The notes under the pieces: model-generated
Databases searched by the model: none
Seen by the model: the letters and a program-made list of their open reading frames with translations, nothing else
What the model was told of the DNA's origin: nothing
Shown here: in pieces, positions 19,513-28,373 of the stretch
How positions within the stretch are numbered: the stretch's first letter is position 1
How the letters are laid out: each line of letters starts with the position of its first letter
Program-made: the position numbers and the translations under genes
Source of the DNA: Clostridiaceae bacterium OM02-2AC
Lineage (GTDB): Bacteria; Bacillota_I; Bacilli_A; Erysipelotrichales; Erysipelotrichaceae
NCBI GenBank assembly: GCA_003481775.1
Contig: QULU01000001.1
Span: 248,436-312,435, forward strand
DNA length: 64,000 nt
Reading direction: 5' to 3'

Positions 19513-21054
19513 ATGAACGAAGATCTGAGAGAAGAACTGCGTTCGGAGATTGAGGATTTCCGCACGCAGACCAAGCGGTTTCTGGACAAGGAACTGAATG
19601 TAAAGGAATTTAAAGGCTATTCCGGAGGCTTTGGAAGCTATGCCCAGCGCGGTGCCACCAGCTTCATGCTGCGCCTTCGTATGAATCAGGGTGTCATGAC
19701 AAAGGAAAAGCTGAAATTCGTATGCGATACCTGTCGGGAGCATGGGGTAAGCCGGGCGCATTTCACGACCTGCCAGACCATCCAGCTGCATGATTTAAGC
19801 GGCATGGAGATTCCCTATATCATGTCAGATGCTTTGGATCACGGCATCGTCTGCCGAGGAGGCGGTGGTGACTTTCCCCGCAACGTCATGTGTTCACCGC
19901 TGAGCGGCGTTGATCCGCAGGAGGCTTTCGATGTCCTCCCCTATGCGGCACGTGTCGGAGACTATCTGTTGTCCATCGTCAACAAATATACCCTTCCCCG
20001 CAAGCTGAAGGTTGCTTTCACAAATTCATCACGAAACGAAGCACATGCAACCTTCCGCGATCTGGGCTTTGTAGCAAATGCTGACCATACCTTTGATGTA
20101 TACTGTGCAGGAGGGCTAGGAAACAATCCGCGCATGGGTGTTTGCGTAGGCAAGCATGTCGCACCGGATACTATCCTATATTATGTATCTACGATGGTGT
20201 TGATGTTTATGGAATTTGGAAATTATGAAAATCGCGCCAAGGCGAGAACGCGCTATATGCAGGAAACGCTGGGCAGCGAGGGCTTTGTGAAGGCATATCA
20301 GGAGCGCTTAGCACGCGCATTGCAGGGGCAGAGCCTTACCATTTCCGTTGAAGAAAAAGCTATTACAAAAACAGGAAACGAGGACGTATGCAATGACCGT
20401 CGCATCCTTGCACAGAAGCAGCATGGACTGTACGCCGTCTATTATCATCCGATTGGCGGAAGTCTGACGCCGCAGAAGCTGCAGGAGCTTTATGACTGCA
20501 TCCGGGATATGGAGGCTGTAGAGCTTCGTCTGACACCGCAGCAGGGTGTTTATATCATCAACTGTACCGCTGATGAGGCAAAGCGTGTGCTCGCTGTCAC
20601 AAGAGATGGCGCCCGCAATACCTTTGAAGAAAGTACAGCTTGTATCGGAGCCTCCACATGTCAGGTGGGACTGCGGGATTCTCAGGGCGTGCTGAAGGAT
20701 GCCATCCTCTATCTCAGAGAAAAGAATTATGCAGATCACGTGCTGCCGAAAATTTTCATTTCCGGATGTCCAAGCTCCTGCGGAACCAATCAGATTGGTC
20801 AGCTGGGCTTTCAGGGAACGGTAAAGGTCATTGACCGCAAGCCGTATCCGGCCTTCAATCTGAGTGTATCGGGCAGTGATTCCCTGTATCAGGAACGCTT
20901 TGGAAATATAGCAGGGGTAATCCTAGAAGAGGATATGTGTCTGTTTCTGGCGGCAATCGCCGATGCAGTAACTGCAGCCGGCACCGATTTCAATACCTGG
21001 CTGGAAAAAGAAAAAGAACAGCTGGATGCTATTCTGAATACATATTTGAAATAA
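19513..21054 (+). CDS. Siroheme-dependent nitrite/sulfite reductase
   Basis: Six-electron reduction of nitrite or sulfite on a siroheme-4Fe4S centre. Cluster and siroheme ligands are visible as Cys377 and Cys383 (ACIGASTCQ) and Cys419 and Cys423 (SGCPSSCGTN), with the duplicated ferredoxin-like halves expected of the family. The ATG at 19513 follows AAGGAGG; a longer upstream frame has no site. The 513 residues match ferredoxin-type NirA/Sir proteins, and no flavin or NADPH domain is fused. Divergence from the siroheme operon supports the cofactor. Nitrite versus sulfite cannot be settled from sequence by eye. Confidence 0.92.
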   Translation: MNEDLREELRSEIEDFRTQTKRFLDKELNVKEFKGYSGGFGSYAQRGATSFMLRLRMNQGVMTKEKLKFVCDTCREHGVSRAHFTTCQTIQLHDLSGMEIPYIMSDALDHGIVCRGGGGDFPRNVMCSPLSGVDPQEAFDVLPYAARVGDYLLSIVNKYTLPRKLKVAFTNSSRNEAHATFRDLGFVANADHTFDVYCAGGLGNNPRMGVCVGKHVAPDTILYYVSTMVLMFMEFGNYENRAKARTRYMQETLGSEGFVKAYQERLARALQGQSLTISVEEKAITKTGNEDVCNDRRILAQKQHGLYAVYYHPIGGSLTPQKLQELYDCIRDMEAVELRLTPQQGVYIINCTADEAKRVLAVTRDGARNTFEESTACIGASTCQVGLRDSQGVLKDAILYLREKNYADHVLPKIFISGCPSSCGTNQIGQLGFQGTVKVIDRKPYPAFNLSVSGSDSLYQERFGNIAGVILEEDMCLFLAAIADAVTAAGTDFNTWLEKEKEQLDAILNTYLK

Positions 21055-21066
21055 TACTGCAGGCGG

Positions 21067-21146
21067 TATGGAAGGCTTCGGCTTCTTCCATAATAGCCGA
21101 TCTGTTACAGACGTTTCGGTGCGGGCACAGCCTGCACCTTTTGTTG
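21067..21146 (+). terminator. Reductase terminator with upstream hairpin
   Basis: Two hairpins follow the stop. The first (21067-21092) pairs TATGGAAG with CTTCCATA around a GC-TTCG-GC cap but lacks a T run. The second (21118-21138) pairs GGTGC-GGC with GCC-TGCACC and is followed by TTTTGTTG, making it the likely intrinsic terminator. Confidence 0.75.
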
Positions 21147-21203
21147 TACACAGCTGCATTTGATTTTCGTATCTTTAAGCGGTGGCAAGGCTTTGTCAGT
21201 CTT

Positions 21204-21821
21204 CTATTTCGACAGCAGACCCGCACAATCAGCCATATGGCGAAGCCATTTCGGATAAAAGGGATACTTGGGATGAATGCCATCATACTCATAGACCGCA
21301 TCCTCCCACTTCAGCAGCTGGCTGTTGTCAACAAAGGTGAGCTGAAGCTCTGCACACATGGTCTCAAGCCCCTGATTAAAGTTGCGATGCCTTTGCGTCC
21401 CGCCATGGGAGCACATGATATCACTTCTTAGCGGCAGAATGGAATGGATATAAATCGCTGTTTTTGGTAAAGCGCTCTGCAAAATCCGTATCTGCTTTCG
21501 ATAGCAGGTGATGAAGGCTTCAAAATCTTTATGAGAGTGCAGAATATCATTTTTTCCGTATTCCATGAAAATCACAGCCGGCTGCATGGAAATAGCAAAC
21601 AGCAGATCTCCCTGAATATCGTCAATGCAGCGGCTCCGGTTTGCCACCACATTGTTTTTCCGAAGCAGGCGAAAATCCAGAATGGATTCAGCAAGCGAAT
21701 CCCCCAGAAGCAGAGCCTCCTCAAAATAGGGAACCATCTCATAAATCGGCTGCGTCTGCTTCTTATCCGAAATCCGATAGCGTTTTGTCCGTTGCACGCC
21801 TGTTTCTGGCTTTTTTTTCAT
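21204..21821 (-). CDS. SGNH/GDSL-family hydrolase or acyltransferase
   Basis: Serine esterase fold. Block I is LLGDSLAES; the Gly/Asn blocks appear in EYGKNDI; the catalytic Asp-His pair is in YDGIHPKYPFYPKW near the end. The start at 21821 is chosen from GAGGTGG six bases upstream, giving 205 residues without a clear signal peptide. It is a clear paralogue of the protein at 26876-27619, which shares GDSLAE and DG-HPKY-YP. Its substrate is unknown; the nearby MBOAT cassette makes a role in surface O-acetyl groups plausible. Confidence 0.8.
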   Translation of the reverse strand: MKKKPETGVQRTKRYRISDKKQTQPIYEMVPYFEEALLLGDSLAESILDFRLLRKNNVVANRSRCIDDIQGDLLFAISMQPAVIFMEYGKNDILHSHKDFEAFITCYRKQIRILQSALPKTAIYIHSILPLRSDIMCSHGGTQRHRNFNQGLETMCAELQLTFVDNSQLLKWEDAVYEYDGIHPKYPFYPKWLRHMADCAGLLSK

Positions 21822-21887
21822 TTCATCCACCTCGGATTTCCATATATCCTTTATGCAAAGCCCTTGTACGTCATAGTACCTCTTAAT

Positions 21888-21916
21888 ATTATATGATGCA
21901 TGTGTGATAATTTCAA
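21888..21916 (-). promoter_or_regulatory. Promoter of the SGNH gene at 21204
   Basis: Minus strand TTGAAA (21911-21916), 17 bp, TATAAT (21888-21893). A leader of about 60 bases follows before the chosen start, so the gene is transcribed separately from the GntR gene. Confidence 0.75.
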
Positions 21917-21996
21917 TATATAAGTTTATTTTCATTGCGAAATCATCCTCTTTAGTAAGATATTCAATATTCTCTAAAAAGCAATTTCATAACATG

Positions 21997-22029
21997 AAAA
22001 AAACTTATCAGGTGCGTATCCCAATAAGT
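21997..22029 (-). terminator. GntR gene terminator
   Basis: Minus strand ACTTAT...ATAAGT (22024-22029 with 22003-22008) followed by TTTTTTT, about 60 bp after the regulator stop. Confidence 0.65.
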
Positions 22030-22090
22030 AAATGTGCATGGCTTTCCGCAAATATGCCAATTTATTTTATGAATACAAATGATAGCAGCT

Positions 22091-23494
22091 TTAGCACTTC
22101 TGCTTTTTCCAGCGGTCTGTCTCGCTGTGCAGCAGCTCCAGCATGAGCTGTATCACCTTGCGCCGCTCTCTGTTTACAAGTGCCTGACGCAGTCCTTTTA
22201 CATTCTGCTCTATCTGTTTTTCAGGCGTGTGCTGAAATAGCGTCCGGATCAGCATACTGCCACTCACCGACTCGCTCAGCTGCTCTGCAATATTGCGGAT
22301 ACACGGATTCTCATGATGCTTTATGATATCCAGAACCGGCTCCGGTGAAAGACCTTCCCGTGCCTGAATCCTCTCCGCAAGCACATCCAGCTCTTCCTGT
22401 GTACAGCGTTCCATACACGATGAAAGGGTCGCTCTGGCAAGAAGCTCTGTCAGCTCCAGCATACAGATATAATAGTCAAGCAAGGTCTGAATCTGTGGCT
22501 GCTGCATACAGGAAATCTTCTGTTGCGCGGAATATACAATGCGACTGCCCAGACCGTTGCGTGTTTCCACAAGCTGTAAGTCATTCAGGAACTTTATTGT
22601 CCTGCGCATCGTGCGCAGGGATACCGCATAGCGCTCACTCAGCCGCTCCAGATTCAGCAGCTGTCCGTCAGGATAACGATTTTCCGCGATATCCCTTACC
22701 ATACTTCCCGCCGTCTTCATATACAGAAAGGATACCTCCCGTCCCGTATACCATTCAAATTCAATATCCTTTTGTGGATGTATTCCCTCACAGACCCGAT
22801 CCAGATAACGCATGCTATCCTTTTTCGTTGCCTCACAGAAATAGCGAATCGTCTTTTTCATCATAAATGGATTGTTCTGCATGACAAAGAGCAGAATCTT
22901 TGCGAGCGTTTCACTGAGCTTACCCTTATTATCCGCTAGTGCCTCCTCACAATTCTCCTGCTTTGCATAGGGCAGGTACAGAAAATCAAGAAGCTGCTTT
23001 GCCAGCTCCAGAAGATAGGTGTTTCCCAGAAAGCCTAAAACCTGCAGATAGAGCTGCTGCAAAGCTTCATTCAGCTCATACAGGGTGTGCTCCTTCTGTG
23101 TCAGCTGTCGAATCCCACACTGCAGCTCCTCCAAATGCTTTGCATCGGCATGCTGTAAGGCCGCATGAATCGCTACCGGCATCAAAACACCCAGAGCATC
23201 ATACACATGCGCAATGCCATTGCGTGAGCAGGCCATCCGATACAGAAAATAACGATTGTTTTCCAAATGCTGGATATCCAGACTTACCCGTGCACAGCTT
23301 CCCTTAATTCGCTGTAACGCCCCATCCTTCTCCAATAAAGCAAGTGCCGCCCGAATCGTATTCCGTCCGACACCAAACTGCTCACACAGTGTCTGTAAAG
23401 AAGGAAGCTTTGTGCCATAGGGATAGGTTCCTTTATAAATATCCTGCAGAATCTGACGCTGGATCTGACGATATAATGTCGCTTCCTGTTCCAT
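22091..23494 (-). CDS. GntR-family regulator with two winged-helix domains
   Basis: At 467 residues it is about twice the length of a usual GntR protein. Residues 5-70 form a GntR winged helix (YGTKLPSLQTLCEQFGVGR then NTIRAALALLEKDG). Residues 254-322 form a second, more diverged one (LLNLERLSERYAVSLRTMRR). Each is followed by a mostly helical segment of about 150 residues that could be an effector or dimer domain of the FCD type. The arrangement looks like an internal duplication. It is transcribed in the same direction as the O-acylation cassette, 383 bp beyond its last gene, and could regulate it; target and ligand are unknown. Confidence 0.8.
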   Translation of the reverse strand: MEQEATLYRQIQRQILQDIYKGTYPYGTKLPSLQTLCEQFGVGRNTIRAALALLEKDGALQRIKGSCARVSLDIQHLENNRYFLYRMACSRNGIAHVYDALGVLMPVAIHAALQHADAKHLEELQCGIRQLTQKEHTLYELNEALQQLYLQVLGFLGNTYLLELAKQLLDFLYLPYAKQENCEEALADNKGKLSETLAKILLFVMQNNPFMMKKTIRYFCEATKKDSMRYLDRVCEGIHPQKDIEFEWYTGREVSFLYMKTAGSMVRDIAENRYPDGQLLNLERLSERYAVSLRTMRRTIKFLNDLQLVETRNGLGSRIVYSAQQKISCMQQPQIQTLLDYYICMLELTELLARATLSSCMERCTQEELDVLAERIQAREGLSPEPVLDIIKHHENPCIRNIAEQLSESVSGSMLIRTLFQHTPEKQIEQNVKGLRQALVNRERRKVIQLMLELLHSETDRWKKQKC

Positions 23495-23877
23495 GTAGTC
23501 GCCCTCCCTTTACCATAACCGCTTCCTGCTTTTACCTGTATGTATATAGTATCACAAAAGGACTTATTATATAAGACTGTTTTATTGCTGTGCTGTGCAT
23601 TTCTTACGATGCGCGATGTCAGGCATATGCAAAAATTCAGGAGGCTTTAAAGGATGAAACGGATATTTCTTTCAGGGAACAGCATCGTATCACGATTCAC
23701 TCATATAGGTGTATTACAGGCAAGATAAACGGATGTATCGTAAGCATTAAAATGAAAGGATGGCAATGATGGGGGTTCTCGCTTTAAGGCACATGTATGA
23801 CTATAAAAGTATATTTTCAAGGAATGATGCATATGAGCAGTATTCTGATTTTCAGCCGCTGACCGGTTATTTCACGC
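23495..23877. other. Noncoding gap with short open frames
   Basis: Between the GntR start and the DHHW gene stop. On the plus strand 23575-23769 reads open for about 60 codons with a tail ending KMKGWQ, but lacks an ATG at a sensible place and a ribosome site. It may be a gene remnant or chance. No RNA element was recognised. Confidence 0.4.
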
Positions 23878-25017
23878 TCATCCTCCTGCTTCCAGAAGCT
23901 CCCCGAGTGAGGTATCACTGAAAAAGGTATTGGCATTGTATAGAAATAGAATTTCCTGTATGTCCTGTTCCTTGATCAGCTTGTCCAGATCATCATAATA
24001 GTAGCGCGGGTCTACGACGGTGATGCTTTTGTAATATGGCACAAGGAACGGCAGGAAGCAGTTTGCATAGGAATCCTTAATAACAAGCAGCCGCTTGCCC
24101 GTTTGTGCTGTATCTATTTTCAACAGACCGTGATTGCCTCCGAAAAATACATCGTATGGATTTGCGGATGCTGCCTTATCCTGTTCAAATACAGTCGCAG
24201 TTTTTCGCTGCTCCTCAACATAGGTGACAATGAGCTCCTGTTTTTTCTTCGGTACATAGATATCCACATGATCCTTTCTTCCGCGATAGTAGCCGCTGGC
24301 ATTCGCCAGAGTGCCGTAAAACTGATCGTTTACCGTGTACACCACATACTCTGTTTTTTCTTTTTTCTTTTCTGCAGCACACCATGCCGCAAATGCAACT
24401 GCGGCACCACGGGTGGTCCAGTGATGATCACTCGCATAGTACAGTTCCTCCTTTTGATGCTGCATAAGCGGCGCTGCTGCATCGATCCAGGTGATAGCAG
24501 ATGACAGCTCTTTCTGAAAGTCCTTCAGCGTATCCAGCTGATTACCGCCCTGCTCGTACATTGGCAGCTGTTCCCTCCAGATTGCTGATTTATTGGGAAC
24601 AAGCAGCATGGACAGCTTTTTATCCGTATGCCGCTTTGCGAATGCCTGCAGCTGCTGTGCTTTTTTCTGTAGCTGCTCATGATCTGGATTCTCCTGTTCC
24701 TGAAACAGAATGCCATTATGACCGATTATGACATCCTGCAGCTTTCGCTTTCCCAATGCATAGCTCAGGTTGGCATGAAGCTGTACAAGTGCAAAGCGCT
24801 GATCAAACTGATCACGTAGCCATTCCTCACTCTCTTTCTGAAAGCTGCCGTTGCATACAGCCGCCATATCCAAAGCGGGGCGCTGCTGCAACACACGATT
24901 TTCCTTTTCTGAAAAAGCGATGTCCCTATGTCCGATACGCAGCAGCAAAAAGCCGATCATACATAGCAGCATCGTCCCGATGACACCGTAGCTGCGAAGA
25001 GCTTTTTTGATTTTCAT
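23878..25017 (-). CDS. DHHW-family / AlgJ-like acyltransferase
   Basis: Membrane-anchored SGNH-like protein of the DHHW family (relatives of AlgJ/AlgX). One N-terminal membrane segment (about 11-27) is followed by an extracytoplasmic domain. The naming motif YYASDHHWTTRGA is near residue 200, and the serine-containing VIKDSYANCFLPFL near 310 supplies the GDS-like block. Family members receive acyl groups exported by an MBOAT protein and pass them to a surface polymer. The MBOAT gene ends 12 bp upstream. The ATG follows AAGGAGG. The acceptor polymer is not identifiable. Confidence 0.85.
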   Translation of the reverse strand: MKIKKALRSYGVIGTMLLCMIGFLLLRIGHRDIAFSEKENRVLQQRPALDMAAVCNGSFQKESEEWLRDQFDQRFALVQLHANLSYALGKRKLQDVIIGHNGILFQEQENPDHEQLQKKAQQLQAFAKRHTDKKLSMLLVPNKSAIWREQLPMYEQGGNQLDTLKDFQKELSSAITWIDAAAPLMQHQKEELYYASDHHWTTRGAAVAFAAWCAAEKKKEKTEYVVYTVNDQFYGTLANASGYYRGRKDHVDIYVPKKKQELIVTYVEEQRKTATVFEQDKAASANPYDVFFGGNHGLLKIDTAQTGKRLLVIKDSYANCFLPFLVPYYKSITVVDPRYYYDDLDKLIKEQDIQEILFLYNANTFFSDTSLGELLEAGG

Positions 25018-25029
25018 AGCGGAACCTCC

Positions 25030-26412
25030 TTAAAATTGTACATATAGAAATGACTGGTATCCTGCGGACATCAGACAGGACAGCAGGATGATAAGCACGA
25101 CAAACGTCAGCACCGGCTTCACATACCATTGCTGTGCACGCAGAGCATACATGACATTACTGCTTAATACAAGCGGAACGCTGGTGGAGAACACGGCTGC
25201 CGCACACAGCCAGAAGCCGTAGTTTACAAGCAGTGACACGGTCTGCATATCAGCGAAGCCATTTGCTGCGGTAAACAGCTGTTTGTAATACGTGGCCGCC
25301 TGAGGCAGTCCGTTGCTGGCAAACAACACCCAGCCCAGCATCACCATAACAAAGGTAAGCAGCATGCGCACAGCTGATGGCAGCCGCTTCAGGTATGTGT
25401 GCAGCACAAATTTTTCCAGTATGAGCAATACGCCATAATACAGCCCCCAGAGCAGAAAGGTCCAGCTGGCACCGTGCCAAAAGCCGGTTAGCCCCCATAC
25501 AAGCAGGAGATTTCGCAGGGTCCGAAGCAAGCCCTTTCGATTTCCTCCCAGCGGAATGTACACATAATCGCGAAACCAGCCTCCCAGCGTCATATGCCAG
25601 CGGCGCCAGAAGTCTGTGATACTGGTGGAGGTGTAGGGGTGGTCAAAGTTTTCCTGCAAACGGATACCGAACATTCTTCCCAGACCGATCGCCATATTCA
25701 TATAGCCCTGAAAATCAAAATAGATTTGAAAGGTGTAGGCGAGCAGCCCCAGCCAGGCGCTGGCCGTCGATACGCTGTGCGTGCTCGTATAGGACCAAAG
25801 CGGTGCCAGTGCATCTGCCAGCAGCAGCTTTTGAGAAAGCCCCATCAGAAAGCGGATGGCACCTTCCTCCAGCATGGCAGGCTGCCAGGTGCTTTTCAGC
25901 TGTCTTTCCCATCCATCATAGCGTTCGATCGGCCCCATGATGAGCTTGGGAAAAAACGTCAGATATACCGCCAGCTGTAAAAAGGAGGCAGGCTGTATGA
26001 CCTCGCGACGGATATCGATGAGATATGCCATAGCTGTAAAGGTGATAAAGGATATACCAAGCGGCATCGGCAGCACCTCATAGGATACGGGAACAGATAA
26101 AACAGCAAACAGATTATCCAGAAAAAATCCATAGTATTTATAATAGAATAGCAGCAGCCCCAAAAGCAGCATGCTTTCCGTCAACCGCCGTGTACGATGC
26201 TCCTTTTCAACCGCACCGATATAACGGCCAAGGGCGTAGACCAGGCAGACATACAGCAGTAATAGACAGGCATCACCAATCCCGCCCCATGCATAGAATA
26301 ACAGGCTGAACAAGAGAAACAGCACCCTTCTTGCCTTCGGCTTCACCACGATGTACAGTCCCAGTGTACAGGGGAGAAACAGAAACAGGAAGATCATGGA
26401 TGGAAATGTCAT
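25030..26412 (-). CDS. MBOAT-family O-acyltransferase (AlgI/DltB-like)
   Basis: Polytopic membrane protein (about 10 or more helices over 460 residues) that transfers acyl groups across the membrane. Characteristic stretches are FPKLIMGPIERY, FDFQGYMNMAIGLGRMFG, NFDHPYTSTSITDFWRRWHMTLGGWFRDY and the catalytic histidine region GFWHGASWTFLLWGLYYG. This is the AlgI-type signature used for surface polysaccharide O-acetylation. It is third in a four-gene operon, 9 bp after the DUF4358 gene. Confidence 0.92.
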   Translation of the reverse strand: MTFPSMIFLFLFLPCTLGLYIVVKPKARRVLFLLFSLLFYAWGGIGDACLLLLYVCLVYALGRYIGAVEKEHRTRRLTESMLLLGLLLFYYKYYGFFLDNLFAVLSVPVSYEVLPMPLGISFITFTAMAYLIDIRREVIQPASFLQLAVYLTFFPKLIMGPIERYDGWERQLKSTWQPAMLEEGAIRFLMGLSQKLLLADALAPLWSYTSTHSVSTASAWLGLLAYTFQIYFDFQGYMNMAIGLGRMFGIRLQENFDHPYTSTSITDFWRRWHMTLGGWFRDYVYIPLGGNRKGLLRTLRNLLLVWGLTGFWHGASWTFLLWGLYYGVLLILEKFVLHTYLKRLPSAVRMLLTFVMVMLGWVLFASNGLPQAATYYKQLFTAANGFADMQTVSLLVNYGFWLCAAAVFSTSVPLVLSSNVMYALRAQQWYVKPVLTFVVLIILLSCLMSAGYQSFLYVQF

Positions 26413-26420
26413 AGCACTTC

Positions 26421-26879
26421 CTACCAGGCCTTTTTCAACAGCTGCCGCAGCTGGGACTGCTGCGGATGAATCAGGACAACAACATAACGCCCATCCTCAT
26501 AAACAGACGCTTTTTCCAAAAGCGCACTTTGTCTGGGTGCATACCCCTGAAAGCTCTTCAGCTGCCGGTCTACACGCTGTTGACAAAGCTTGAGAAGCGC
26601 CTTTCGCTTCGTCTGATCCGACTGCTTGAACACTGCGATTTCATCTGCCTCGATTGCAGATGCTGTACCATAGACGAGTACCTGCTCATAAGCAGCGGTA
26701 TCCAGATGGTACTGCTTGCGAAGCCATGCGTTGTCCTTAACCTCCATATTCGTTACATAGGGAGTAAGCGGCTTCCTCAGTGCGTCCAGATCAATCTCCC
26801 TGCTCCCTCTGGCAAAGGGCAGTGCAAATGCAAAGGCAGCGAACAGAATACAGAGTGCATATATACTTTTGCGTTTCAT
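26421..26879 (-). CDS. DUF4358-like secreted or anchored protein
   Basis: 152 residues with an N-terminal hydrophobic segment (about 6-22) and then a small extracytoplasmic domain. The central ASAIEADEIAVFKQ and following QTKRKALLKLCQQRVD resemble DUF4358, whose members often neighbour MBOAT and DHHW genes. Its ATG overlaps the stop of the upstream SGNH gene by 4 bp. Function is unknown; an accessory role in O-acylation is inferred from context. Confidence 0.7.
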   Translation of the reverse strand: MKRKSIYALCILFAAFAFALPFARGSREIDLDALRKPLTPYVTNMEVKDNAWLRKQYHLDTAAYEQVLVYGTASAIEADEIAVFKQSDQTKRKALLKLCQQRVDRQLKSFQGYAPRQSALLEKASVYEDGRYVVVLIHPQQSQLRQLLKKAW

Positions 26880-27619
26880 AAACCGGCCTCGCCTGCCATA
26901 TGTGCCAGCCAGATCGGATAATAGGAATATTTGGGATGCACACCGTCAAGCTCATACACGTCCGCTGACCAGTCCATCAGCGTGGTATTGTCAATAAAGG
27001 TGAGCTGTTCTTCCTCGCACATCTGCTGTAACGCACGGTTGAACTCCCTGTATCTGGCATATACAGGCGTTTTTGCTATCGCAGCCGCATCCATCGGTAT
27101 GAGGGAATTGATAAAAATTCTCGTATCCGGCAATGCCTTTTTCAGCTTATGAATCTGTTCCTTATATTGCCGGATGAACCGCTGTGCATTTCCCCTGCAA
27201 TATTCCAGATCGTTCATCCCATAGGACAGAAAAATCGTACGCGGTGCCATGGTAATCGCCGTAGTGATCTCCTGATCGATATTGTCTGTCCGCCGTCCCC
27301 GTGTGGCAAGAAGATTGCTGCTGCTCACCAGCTGGTAATCACCAAATGCCTCTGCCAGAGAATCCCCCATAATCAGTGAATTTTGAAACCGAAGGGACAA
27401 CGTAGGGGAAGAAAGCTTCTGAAGACGTTCCTTTTGCTCCCGGGCCGCAATTTTCTTATCCACGGAAGCCACGCTCTGCTTCGCAAGCTTTGCCATAACC
27501 GCATGCCCCTTTTCAACCTGTGTGCTTTGTTCATCAGCTGTCGCTGACGGTAACAGTTCGCCCAGCATAAGCAAGGCTGACGCCGCAATCACAAGGGAAA
27601 CTGGTGTTTTGTAATTCAT
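26876..27619 (-). CDS. Exported SGNH/GDSL-family esterase or acyltransferase
   Basis: 247 residues with an N-terminal hydrophobic segment (about 7-26), so anchored or exported. SGNH blocks: IMGDSLAEAFGDY (Ser near residue 90), SYGMNDLEY, and Asp-His in LDGVHPKYSYYP near 228. First gene of the operon that continues with DUF4358, MBOAT and DHHW proteins. It probably adds or removes acyl groups on a surface polymer; it may alternatively act on a small exported substrate. Confidence 0.85.
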   Translation of the reverse strand: MNYKTPVSLVIAASALLMLGELLPSATADEQSTQVEKGHAVMAKLAKQSVASVDKKIAAREQKERLQKLSSPTLSLRFQNSLIMGDSLAEAFGDYQLVSSSNLLATRGRRTDNIDQEITTAITMAPRTIFLSYGMNDLEYCRGNAQRFIRQYKEQIHKLKKALPDTRIFINSLIPMDAAAIAKTPVYARYREFNRALQQMCEEEQLTFIDNTTLMDWSADVYELDGVHPKYSYYPIWLAHMAGEAGL

Positions 27620-27663
27620 ATAATCTCTCCCATCTTCTACAAGCTTTCGTTCATTCCGTTAGA

Positions 27664-27693
27664 ATTATACAGTATTTCAAAGGATTCAGCCAA
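27664..27693 (-). promoter_or_regulatory. Promoter of the O-acylation operon
   Basis: Minus strand TTGGCT (27688-27693), 18-bp spacer, TATAAT (27664-27669), about 45 bp upstream of the first gene. Confidence 0.65.
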
Positions 27694-27811
27694 AAATGTA
27701 GCTTTTTTGAAGAAACCCTAAAGCCTTACATTCATTAGACGAAGGCAGATTCAAAAAAGTTTTGATGCTTCGGAAAATTCATTTCTTTTATGTCATCATT
27801 TATATAATTAT

Positions 27812-27845
27812 AAGAAAAACCGAATGTGCTGGACACACATTCGGT
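27812..27845 (-). terminator. suf operon terminator
   Basis: 10-bp perfect stem (27819-27828 with 27836-27845) followed on the minus strand by TTTTTCTTA. It starts at the base after the cyclo-ligase stop codon. Confidence 0.92.
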
Positions 27846-28373
27846 TCACTTTCTACTATAAATCTGCTGTTCGCTCACAATCATATCCAGTGGCACGTCA
27901 TGAGCATGAAGCTGAAGGGTGTCCTTCTGGCATTCAAAGGCGATACCGATTGTTTTTGCTCTGCACGCTGGCAGATAGCGGTCATAATAGCCACAGCCAT
28001 GCCCCATGCGGTTGCAGGCTTCATCAAAGGCTACCAGAGGTACCAGAACAATGTCCAGTTCCCATGCTTCGGCTGGCAGCGCATGGACTGGCTCCCAGAT
28101 TCCATAGCTGCTCCTCCGATATTCAGTTGTTTCATCAATATGATAAAAGCGCATTTCCGTCTTGCTGCATACTGGCAGACAAAGACGCAGCCCGCTTGTA
28201 TTCAGATAGCGAAGATCAACCTCACTGCCAGCTGCATAATACAATGCAACCGTTCCCTGCAGCAGCGGCTGTACACGCTCACAGATGCCTCTGCTATACT
28301 GTATGCGCATTTTCTCATCCAACGCATTTCTACGCTGCAGCGCACATGCTCTGACATCATCCAATAGAATCAC
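27846..28373 (-). CDS. 5-formyltetrahydrofolate cyclo-ligase
   Basis: ATP-dependent conversion of 5-formyl-THF to 5,10-methenyl-THF. Family marks are the basic N-terminal helix (LQRRNAL), the [13 protein letters not shown] segment, and [13 protein letters not shown] near residue 120. There is no in-frame ATG near the N-terminus; a GTG at 28373 inside the end of sufB (17-bp overlap), or a TTG nine bases later, must be used. It is the last gene of the suf operon, so it is translated by coupling to sufB. Confidence 0.88.
   Translation of the reverse strand: MILLDDVRACALQRRNALDEKMRIQYSRGICERVQPLLQGTVALYYAAGSEVDLRYLNTSGLRLCLPVCSKTEMRFYHIDETTEYRRSSYGIWEPVHALPAEAWELDIVLVPLVAFDEACNRMGHGCGYYDRYLPACRAKTIGIAFECQKDTLQLHAHDVPLDMIVSEQQIYSRK

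Noticed and set aside
23575..23769. Open frame of about 60 codons upstream of the DHHW gene end
   Set aside because: No ATG or ribosome site in a sensible position and no recognisable similarity; at most a remnant.
27824..28354. 176-codon open frame on the plus strand
   Set aside because: Antisense to the cyclo-ligase gene and passing through its terminator; shadow frame.
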